In this document: positions 55,256 through 64,000 of the stretch, one piece after another
Position numbering within the stretch: position 1 is the first letter of the stretch
Layout of the letters: each line of letters opens with the position of its first letter
Assembly (NCBI GenBank): GCA_911728435.2
Contig: OU452198.1
Coordinates: 43,057,902 to 43,121,901 of the forward strand
DNA length: 64,000 bases
DNA from: Apoderus coryli
Lineage: Eukaryota; Arthropoda; Insecta; Coleoptera; Attelabidae
Reading direction: 5' to 3'
Notes under the pieces: generated by a model
Told to the model about the DNA's origin: nothing
The model's database searches: none
Seen by the model: the letters and a program-made list of their open reading frames with translations, nothing else
Made by a program: the position numbers and the translations under genes

Positions 55256-57806
55256 GGGGAGAAATGGGTAATGGCGGTCACTTAAGCTAAATTCAAAATT
55301 AAAAGCGAAAAAAAAAACAAAATGTTTATTCTCTATGGTAAAAAAATACAACACAGTACTGCTTTATTCAAGTAAATACTAATAGGAACTTTAACTCTAA
55401 TACTAATATTCAAAAACATTATTCAAAAAAAAAAAGTACTTTGACCGCGATTGTCACTCTTTCGGGTATTACCGGTCACACATGTGGCTATTGCCGGTCA
55501 CACGCAATGATCACAAATATATCCTACTGGAGTATCTTTTCCTGAACATTCGGCGTGTACCCATAGTCCACAAATACTACATCTATACCACAATTCATTA
55601 TCTGCACCATAGTCATCACAAATGGTGCATAATGTTAATACTTCATTATTTTCATTATCACTGCAAACATCACTCATTACAATATCAGATTCTGATGATG
55701 AGGATACTGTCCTTGTTCTCGCATTTTTTGTCTTTTGTTTACTTAACATCTTCTTACTACATTTTTGGTTAATATTTTTTGTACAATCACTCTCTTCTGG
55801 TGAATTGAATACCTTTTTCTTAGCTTCTTGAATTCCTTTAAATTTATTCTTTTTGATTTTATCATTTTGCAATCTTGCTTTTTTCTTTTCTTCTTTTTTT
55901 TCCATCTCCTCTTTTAGTGGGGTGGAAGTTAAAACAGCAGCATGTTGTTTGGGTCTAGCTTTAGTATTTGCCCGTTTAATAGGTTTTTTAGGTATTGGAA
56001 GTAGTTCGTTAACACTTAGGTTAAGGATAGAAGTAGACTGTCTCGAGGTAGACGGAATGGCCAACAATTTCTCCACACTTTTTGTATCAGTGCTGGGCAG
56101 TATATGAACAGAAGGTTTATCAGTTAAAGGAATTGACAACGGTTCACGGTTGGTCTCTTTCGAGAGGATAGTAGTAATTCCAGAAAGACCTGGGGTAGAT
56201 AATTCCATTGCAGAGTTAGCACTATCGATAACCACGACTTCGTCTTCTTCATTTAAAGCTTCGGCTGCTAGAAAATCTTCATCCTTGAAAACGAAAGGAT
56301 CAATCGGATATATCCCGGTCGCCTTAAAACCTGCTTCAGCTTTTCCTATAGATGCTGCATGTGAAAACGCTTTTCGGAAAAGTGATGCGACTTCGTAAGG
56401 AGTAATTTTGTCTCCTGCATTAGATTTCATATAATTGTTACACTCACTTCTGTAAAATGTCTTTAGGGGTCCATAAAAGGAAACATCCAAAGGCTGTGTT
56501 CGGTGGGACGTGTGGGGTGGTATTGATAACATTATAATGTGATTTTCTCGGCAATACTCATAGGCTGCAAGGGAAACATGGCTACTGTGGTTATCCAAAA
56601 TTAATAAAATCTTGTCATCTACGGAGGGTTTTGAGATCTTTACAAAATGCGCAAGCCATTGTACAAAAAGTTCCTCTGTGATCCAGCCGTTTTTGGAACA
56701 TTTGTATATAGCACCAGGGGGTCCATCTTTTTCCAGTAGGGGTGAATGTCGCTGACGGGGAAAAATAAACATTGGAGGTATAAAATTACCGACTGCACTC
56801 ATTGCACATACTGCCGTTATATTCCGACCTCTTTCCCAGCTAGTCATTGCTCCTACTCTTTTTTGGCCTTTTCTGGATAGAATTTTACCTGGTTCCTGCA
56901 CTGTTGAAACACCCGTTTCATCCACATTGTAAATGTTTCTGGGCGAAAAATTATATCTTTCCATAACTTCTTGCAACAGTTTAAAGAAGCGGTCAATTTC
57001 AACTTTATTGAATGCTGTTGCTCTGTTTAAGCTAGTAGCTTCTGCCTTACGGACTGATAGGTGATTTCGGTTTAGAAACCCTTTAAGCCACTCACGACCC
57101 GCCAGTTTTAAAGCCTTATTAAAGTTATGTTTTACATTGATAGTTTCGGCATATTCATAGGCCATGCGCCTAACTTCTTTTTCTGTGCATCCATAAAAAA
57201 TAGAAGCTAGATATTTTATTCTATTTGCCATTTCCAGTTCTTGATCTGTAGTAAACACCGATTTTCTGCTGCCTGTCGAATGGAAAGTCCTTCTTCATGT
57301 AACTGTTTGGCTTTATTTAGTAATTCGACGGACCATTGTGCCTTTTTGGTTTTTCTAATTCGTTGTTTTGGCATCTGAAAAAAATTAATAATTTAGCTTA
57401 AGCAAGTGGCAAATGCCGGTCACTTGACCGGCATTGCACATAACCTACGTTCATTGTTTAAAAAAATAAATACAAAAATCTACCTGTTTTTATAGCTTTA
57501 TTTTGTGTATAATAGTATAGTACAAGCCATTATCTTATTTTAAAAATATATGCGTTATCAAATTATATTTAATGTAGTACTTACAGCTTATTTTTAATAT
57601 CGACAATATTAGAAGAAACTTCGTGAATATCTCAATACCGTCACTTCACTATGAACGCAAGATGCAGACTGAACAAGCAGTTACATATGTTTCAAGGACA
57701 TTACGACGAAGGTATTTAGCCGCCAGGGTTGCAAAATCTAAACTGATTTACGAAAAGAAAGAGGTGACCGGCATTACCAACTGACCGGCATTGCCCAGTT
57801 TTCCCC
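55256..57806 (-). mobile_element. pogo-like DNA transposon (2.55 kb)
   Basis: Inserted at a TA in the LINE (TA at 55254-55255 and 57807-57808). Inverted ends GGGGAGAAATGGGTAATGGC and complement GGGGAAAACTGGGCAATGCC. The word TGCCGGTCA or its complement is repeated near both ends: 55272 (variant), 55470 (variant), 55492, 57414, 57425, 57765 and 57782. Encodes the transposase 55498-57258 plus an out-of-frame N-terminus at about 57259-57374. Confidence 0.92.
55498..57258 (-). CDS. pogo-like transposase with C-terminal PHD finger
   Basis: 586 codons open on the minus strand. A DDE_1-type catalytic core has NVDETGV (first Asp), LILDNHSSHVS (second) and THTSHR-like SHRTQPLDVSFYGPLK (third). A Lys/Ser-rich linker with KKKEEKKKA-like charge follows. 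The C-terminus CTICDDYGADNELWYRCSIC-GLWVHAEC ... CDHC is a PHD-type C4HC3 zinc finger. The true N-terminus (MPKQRIRKTKKAQWSVELL...IRQAAEN, 57374 downward) is out of frame and shortened: the second half of the psq/CENP-B helix-turn-helix is missing. The listed start (VFTTDQELE) is therefore only the open part. Probably a recently broken copy. Confidence 0.88.
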   Translation of the reverse strand: MFTTDQELEMANRIKYLASIFYGCTEKEVRRMAYEYAETINVKHNFNKALKLAGREWLKGFLNRNHLSVRKAEATSLNRATAFNKVEIDRFFKLLQEVMERYNFSPRNIYNVDETGVSTVQEPGKILSRKGQKRVGAMTSWERGRNITAVCAMSAVGNFIPPMFIFPRQRHSPLLEKDGPPGAIYKCSKNGWITEELFVQWLAHFVKISKPSVDDKILLILDNHSSHVSLAAYEYCRENHIIMLSIPPHTSHRTQPLDVSFYGPLKTFYRSECNNYMKSNAGDKITPYEVASLFRKAFSHAASIGKAEAGFKATGIYPIDPFVFKDEDFLAAEALNEEDEVVVIDSANSAMELSTPGLSGITTILSKETNREPLSIPLTDKPSVHILPSTDTKSVEKLLAIPSTSRQSTSILNLSVNELLPIPKKPIKRANTKARPKQHAAVLTSTPLKEEMEKKEEKKKARLQNDKIKKNKFKGIQEAKKKVFNSPEESDCTKNINQKCSKKMLSKQKTKNARTRTVSSSSESDIVMSDVCSDNENNEVLTLCTICDDYGADNELWYRCSICGLWVHAECSGKDTPVGYICDHCV

Positions 57807-58949
57807 TACCACAGGGATCCAACTTAGGTCCATTGCTGTTTATTATTTTTATTAACGACATTTTCGATTGTGTGTTATGCAATGGGCTACTGTTTGCCGA
57901 CGACTTAAAAAACTTTTTCATGAAATTCGTAGCCATGACGACTGTTTGTATCTTCAAAGATGCTTGCATTTTCTTGCAGACTGGTGTGATAGAAACAAGT
58001 TGCATCTGAATATAGACAAGTGTAATGTGGTGACCTATACGAGAAAAGACAATAGAATTACTTTTAATTATTCCATTGACGGTTCTGTCTTGAATCGAGA
58101 GACGGTTCTCAGGGACTTGGGTGTTTATTTTGATGAGCGTTTCTCCTTTGTGCCTCATGTGGAGCACGTCTCGCGACATTGCACTAAGCTGCTTGGTTTT
58201 ATCCTAAGAAATTGTAAATATTTTAATAACACCAAAACTTTTAAAATTTTATTTAGTGCTTTTATAAGATTCAGACTGGAATATTGCCAAATTGTATGGC
58301 ACCCTATCTATGATAGACATGCTGAGACTCTAAACGCGGTGCATCGAAGATTTCTGAAATATTTGATATTTAGGGATTATGGTGTTTATCCGCAGAGGGG
58401 AGCCGAGTATCAGATTTTACTATACGAGTGCGGGGAGACCTCGCTGGAAAGCCGTCGAAGACTGCTAGCCGTGAAGTTTTTGCACAGTCTATTGCATGGC
58501 TCAACAGACTGTGAGTATTTATTGTCTAAACTGAATTTTCTAATACCACGACAGGCTGGCAGGCTGAGGTTCACATTTTACGAGGATCCTTGTCGTACCA
58601 ACATAATGCTTCAGTCTCCTGTACACTATATTTGTGACGGTTTTAACAGAGTATCGCACTTGCTTGATATCAACCACAGCACGCTCGCGAATATTGTTGC
58701 CACAATGTCGGGATTGTAGATGCCTACTTATTTGTAGTTTCTGTTATTATATTGAATTATGTTTTGATGGTTTATTCTGTTTTTTTGTTCTCTTTTTTTA
58801 ATTTTCATTCATTCATTTTTTGTCTGAAAAGATATTTTTTTTTGTTCTTTATATGGACACGGATATAATGTGATTATGTTTCCTGTAATTGGGGTTGTAC
58901 CCTGTTGGAATTAAAGAACTATTTATTATTTATTTATTATATCAGAGAA

Positions 58950-59691
58950 ATTAAAACAACAAAATGTTTAGAAAACATTAGGCTACAGTATGATTTCACC
59001 ATGCCATCCGCTGTTGTTGCTAATGCCCCCTACAGGGTGTCTCAAATTTAACGTAAAAGAAAAATCGCTCGCTTTATCGGTTCGCGAGAAAATCAACTTT
59101 GAAATTGAGCATAATTTTTGGTTGTGCGTTATTTTTGCGGCTAAGTGTACATTTTAAAATAAATCTGTGAGTCTATACATGACTTTATCCACTACATAGT
59201 CCCTCATTCTTGCTTTAAACAATCAATCACTTCCTATAGTTTTAATTCAAAGCAAATCGTACCGAACACAGTCAAAAGCTCGGGATAAGTCACAGAATAT
59301 TCCCACCGGACTAGCTCCCGCATCTAGGGCTTCAAAAAGCTCCGAGAAAAAGGACCCAAATAGTTCTGTAGAAAAAAGTTAAATTGACAATATACCTACA
59401 CATGATACACATTTTCGTAAAATTACAAAATTAGACAAAAAAAAAATACTGGTTCGTTTAAAAAATCTTTCAGCTATTTTTTGAAGGTTCCTTTCATTTT
59501 TTGACAACCCTAGTGCTGCTATCAAAATAAACAGGACAAAAATGCTATAGATACTTAATTCTTCAAATGACACTAGATTGACCTAGGCTAGGGATAAAAT
59601 ATTCATAATGAATATTCAGGATATTTAATAAATATCTAAACAACATCAGAAACGTTATAGTTTTTGTTCTAGGAAGTGTAACTTAGAAGCT
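58950..59691. other. RNF207 upstream region with an inverted short repeat
   Basis: Contains the inverted partner (59060-59155) of the repeat at 54940-55040 and a CTACAGGGTGTCTCAAATTTA word common in insect MITEs. The rest has no gene; the last few hundred bases probably hold the RNF207 promoter. Confidence 0.45.
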
Positions 59692-62606
59692 ATGGAACCC
59701 CCAGGCCCTGAAGCTGGTTTGGAATATCCGAAAAATCCATTGCTCTGCCCAATATGCCACGATTACTTTACAGAACCATGTATTTTGAGTTGTTATCACA
59801 CATTTTGCGCACGTTGCCTTAGAGGTCGTGAACAGGACAGAAAACTTCTATGTCCCTTTTGCAGGTACGGTTTACTTAAATTAGTAATTTCTTCATAAAG
59901 ATCTCAATTACTCTTTTATTAATTTCTACAGGCAACCAACAATGCTTAAAGATGGCACAAATTTACCATCACCTGATATGCTGATGCGTCAGCTAATTGA
60001 TATCGCTAACAGTGAGAATCCACCCTGCTCTAATTGTGATAAGCGCGATAGGGCCAATATGTATTATTGTAACACGTGTTGTAAGTATTTCTGAAGTTAG
60101 TATGCAACTAGTAATTGAGAAGTTTGATCGGTATCATTTCACTATGGTCAATTTTCTGCTGAACGCGTGTTTATTTTAACTAATCAGTCGTGCAGTCCAT
60201 ATAATCATCATACTTATTTTAGGCCAAGCATTATGCTCCCACTGCCGTGACAATACTCACAGAGCCAAAATGTTCTCCACTCACGAAGTGGTTCATATGA
60301 CGAAATGTAGTAAGGAACCGAAAAGGGTAAATTCCTAACATGCTGAACCCATGTATTCAGTAAATGACGATACAAATTGCTTGTAGTGTCTTCAACATGG
60401 TGAGCATTACATAATGTATTCGTCGGCACAGAACATCATGCTGTGCGTCAATTGTTTTCGTGACTTGCCTAATGAGCTTCGCCCACAATGCGTCGACATA
60501 GATACAGCGCATGTCCAAGCTGCCAAAAGACTGGAACGCGGTCAAAATACAATTATGGACTTACAGGTCAGTATTCATAACAAACCATCGTCGTTCGTAC
60601 CGTTTTGTTTTGTCTGATTTTTTCTGACTTTAACTGAATAACTCGCATTGCTTCAGAATGGTAGATTACTCTGGAGGTGATACTTGAAGGTGTCCTTTTC
60701 GTAGGTTCATGGGTGGCAGAACAAGAGATATGTGCGGGTCCCGTTCGATTGAACAGTTCAATGAAAACCCTATGATTGTCTTCGTTATTCCCATTAATCT
60801 ACAGCCCTCTTGTCTCACTTCCCAGTCGAGGTTTCTTCTTTTTCAACATACAGTCTGCCTATGCGATTTTCTACCAAGACTTCAATAACAATATACTGAG
60901 TATACAATGTGTCCAAACGGATAGAGTTTGAAAAAACTTTTGTATTTGTCGTTTGGGTTTCATAAGCAAAGCATTTAGTCCAAAATCAGAACAAGATTAG
61001 TTGTAGCTTGGTCTTTCATGCAATAATACACTGTTTTCGGCAAAACAATGAACTGAGCAAGATGAGAAACATTTCGTTGCGGAACGCTGAGGTGAGGCTT
61101 CAATTTGTATCGTAAATTACGAAGAAACCGCAAGTTGTCTGAAAAAGATTAAGCTGTAGAAACGACACGTTATTTCTGATTATTCATTGTTTGTGTCAGA
61201 CTTCAGTAAGAGACAGCATAATAGCACTCAAGGGTTTAATGGATGAATTACGAAGAAATATGGACGCAGAAAAGCACACTATAACCACATTTTGTCAAGG
61301 AATGCAGGAAGCTATGTCGAAAACTCATGCCGCTATGATTATGGAAGTGCAGAGACAATTTGATAGCAAAGACCGAATTTATAGAAGTCAATTATTGTTA
61401 TTAGGTAAGCTGCTCTATTATCAGAGTATCTATAATCTTTAATTTACTATTATTATTTACAGGTACTGTAATGCCAGTATTACAACTGCATCTAGTACTT
61501 TGTACAACATTTACTGCAGCTGCTAACAAATATCAATTTTTGGAATTGTGTCCCAGCCTTATAGAGCGACTGTCAGCAGTAGGGCAATTGAGTCAACCTG
61601 TCAGGTAAATAAACGATACCCAGTTAACTTTTACCTCCAAAAAATCATCAATACTATTAGGGATGTTGGATAAATATCGATATATCGAATGGATGATATT
61701 TTTCCTCCCTATATCGCCGAGATATCAATATTTCAATCTAGCTATCAATTGCGATATATTTTTTTAAATTACTGATATGCAGGAGCAGCTATCAATTGGA
61801 GTTGCACAATTCTGTCTAGCATAGTAGGTATTACTGCAGCAATACATTAATGTGTGAAACAAAGATGGGAAGCGAAGCAGTGCCTCTTCATGCGTTTTTA
61901 GATATACAGCAAATGTCACAGTGACAGAAACAAAAAATCCACGTCTGTCTTATACCCCTTCATTTACTACTTAGTGTTCTCTCGCTTTGACCTATTGATC
62001 ATACATTATCTTTGGTCTTTGTTCAATTCATCTTTCTGTTTTCTTTTGCTTGATTGCCTAAATAATGCAAATTCTCATACAGCTACCAATATAATTGAGT
62101 TTTTTCTACGGACTGCTTGATCAAAGAAGACAATAATGGCCAGAAGAAGCAATCTACTTCTTCGGAAACGCAAGTCAATACTTGCCACGCATTAAAATTT
62201 CTAATTGGTCCTCATTCTTCTTTCAGATCTTTGCAATCATCACAAATAAAAACAAACTACCGCAGCGAATTTGCCCAGTGCTTGGAACCATGGATTGGAT
62301 CAGCAGCTGTCTCGCAACACCAATCAGAACTAGCTGCAGGTTAGTCCATATAAAATAAATAGATTTGCTGTTGAATTTTAAAGACCATTTCGGCTTCACA
62401 GTAATCTTTAATGTAGCGTTTTCAGCTTCAAGAATATACGAAAGTGCGCCACCGCCTCCCACAAAAAAGCAGCAAATATCGTTGAAGAATAAAATTTTAG
62501 AAGGTGAAACATCGTTTTCAGCTCATTGCCGTTCGTTTGAGTCACAGATAAGGGAATTGAACCAGAAATTTAATATGGTGAAAGAAAAAGTTGGTGATTT
62601 ACATAG
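59692..62606 (+). CDS. RNF207: RING/B-box protein RNF207-like, 5' eight exons (partial)
   Basis: Exons 59692-59864, 59932-60080, 60223-60326, 60387-60566, 61200-61404, 61463-61604, 62227-62339 and 62426-62606 join in phase to 415 codons plus 2 bases. The last exon ends CATAG|GTATGT, so coding continues past the window. The C3HC4 RING is at C19, C22, C34, H36, C39, C42, C54, C57. A B-box-like zinc region (CSNCDKRD...YYCNTC...CSHCRDNTHRAKMFSTHEVV) follows, then a coiled-coil (DSIIALKGLMDELRRNMDAE). The order RING, B-box, coiled-coil and the segment EFAQCLEPW match RNF207, a putative E3 ligase linked in vertebrates to cardiac potassium channels; the insect role is unknown. The start is the first ATG before the RING. 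Confidence 0.9.
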
Positions 62607-62740
62607 GTATGTATGTTGGTTTACTGCGAGTTGAAACGCCAAAAAAAACATCTAAGCGGTGAAAATGAACGAATGAGCGTCACATAATTTTTATCTTTAT
62701 GTGTTTGTTTTATTATTATAACATTCCAGCTATATTTGAA

Positions 62741-63210
62741 GCTGAAGAATGCTATTAACTTTAGTTCAACTCTAAGTAATCGGTCATTGGAGAGACTAAG
62801 CAAGATTAAGGACTTCGGTGTTTTTTTGCCACAATGAAGATGTTGTTTTACGCTTTTGTAAGATCCAAACTGGAGTTTGCTTACATTATATGGCGACCGT
62901 TTTATGCTACACATATTCAATTTGTAGAATCAGTCCAGAGGCGTTTTCTTAAATACTTAGCCTATAAAACTGACAATCTTCTAAGAAGTTTTGACCATAC
63001 GCTTTTGCTTTTCTGATTTAGTGAACACGCTCTAGTTAATCAAAGAGACCTTCATGCAGTTACATACTTATATAAAATGCTAGATATAGAACTATTGATT
63101 GTCCAATTCTTTTGGAGCGGGTCAATTTCCATGTACCACGGGTGGAGCTCGCCATACCGTGACCTTTGCTGTTGGCACTAGTAGAACTAATGTTTTTTTG
63201 TGGGTCTGTT
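62741..63210 (+). mobile_element. LINE RT C-terminal relic in the RNF207 intron
   Basis: LERLSKIKDFGVF, then YAFVRSKLEFAYIIWRPFYA and VQRRFLKYLAYKTDNLL in another frame (62834-63016), NQRDLHAVTYLYKML after it. This is the thumb and downstream part of a Jockey/CR1-type RT with stops and frameshifts. Confidence 0.8.
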
Positions 63211-64000
63211 ACCATATTGATATTCATGCATCGCCTTTGTCTGTGCTCACAAATGCCATCCTTGACGGTACTAGCGATTAGTTTTTTTGTATTGTTGGAT
63301 TCAGATTCTGATGAGATTTTTAGCACTGTGAATATGTATTTCATTTCCTTTTTGTTTCTTTTCTTCTCCTGAATACTGCTTTCGCGAATATCTTGCCTTC
63401 CCCTTATTTAAGATAAATGTCTTTGATGCGTCATCTTGAGTATTCATATACATTTTCGTTTAGTTTTGTGACAGATATATTATACAAAACTAACCTGAAT
63501 ACATTTGTTATGTTATGTATGTTGGAAAAATACGTATTAATGAAAGATAATACTGGATATTACTACAATATTTCCATTGATTGTTCGTTATTTTATTTAA
63601 ATAAATAATAAATTATAGGAGATTTGTTTAGCCAAATCAAATTTATTTATGATATATGTCACTTGTCATAATTGTCGTAATTTCCAGCGATGAGGATTTT
63701 GGCATTGTTGTCAGATTTAGTTTAAGCGGGTTTAAAAATGAACTATATTTAAGAACGTTAATATTTTTGTAAAAATAAAATAAAGCTAGGTTTTCCGGTT
63801 AATTACGCATTTGGACTTGGGTTGGGGATATAAATAGATGTCGGATTGCTCGATTGATTTCGGTATTACGGAATTAATGAGTACGTGACTCACGATGGTG
63901 AAAATTTTCAAATAAGTGTGGCATCCGCAGTTTTTCTAATTTTTCTTAGGTGTTGTCAAATTTTGAATGAACTGAATTGCATGAAATATAATTAACATGG
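63211..64000. other. Intron or flank, no exon recognised
   Basis: No further RNF207 exon could be recognised up to the end. AT-rich, with short frames lacking similarity. Confidence 0.5.

Larger units (their letters stand above)
55212..58935 (+). mobile_element. LINE reverse transcriptase relic split by pogo
   Basis: Before the pogo insert, KIYKVVPTSGV is encoded at 55220-55255; after it, PQGSNLGPLLFIIFINDIF follows from 57809, so TCAGGCG-TA-CCACAGG was the original RT sequence. Then FADDLK, a frameshift, and a long frame to the stop at 58717-58719: LHLNIDKCNVVTYTRK, RDLGVYFDERFSFVPHVEH, RLEYCQIVWHPIYD, ETSLESRRRLLAVKFLHSLL. It ends with TATTTATTATTTATTTATTA near 58920-58940. 5' truncated. 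Confidence 0.9.

Overview
This window is nuclear DNA from a transposon-rich, AT-rich insect genome. Five host genes with GT-AG introns can be read to the base, and almost everything between and inside them is decayed or nested mobile elements. The glutathione S-transferase is of the insect Delta/Epsilon type, and the element mix (Jockey/CR1-like and RTE LINEs, mariner, piggyBac, pogo, hAT, tRNA-derived SINE) fits an insect. A beetle is a guess. No bacterial, CRISPR or operon signal is present.

Layout. 1-9.7 kb holds no host gene: a gypsy gag relic, a LINE split by an unfamiliar 2.7 kb DNA transposon, a tRNA-like repeat and a SINE. 10.0-30.6 kb is one 12-exon gene for a RECQL5-type DNA helicase (997 aa). 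Its introns hold a piggyBac relic, several LINE relics, a gypsy element lacking gag, a SINE split by a small hAT element, and a mariner. 30.6-39.0 kb is intergenic, with a fold-back repeat carrying hammerhead-like motifs, a palindromic mariner derivative and a 2.0 kb Mutator-like fold-back element. 39.2-42.3 kb holds a 3-exon GST, a tandem copy of its 3' end, and PDE6D on the minus strand. 42.7-49.0 kb is the 7-exon LAS1 gene, whose fourth intron holds a LINE and a hAT element with an exact 8-bp target duplication. 49.6-52.8 kb is a run of three LINE relics. 55.3-57.8 kb is a pogo-like element, with a PHD-finger transposase, sitting inside another LINE. 59.7-62.6 kb holds the first eight exons of an RNF207-like RING/B-box gene that runs off the window.

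The host genes are unrelated in function: DNA repair and transcription (RecQ5), detoxification (GST), prenyl-protein trafficking (PDE6D), pre-rRNA processing (LAS1) and a RING/B-box protein (RNF207). They form no pathway. The mobile elements carry most of the unexplained structure: iterated TGCCGGTCA motifs at the ends of the pogo element, the 2.7 kb transposon with CCCAACTA ends, the 9-bp target duplication of the long-TIR fold-back element, and hammerhead-ribozyme-like cores in four places.
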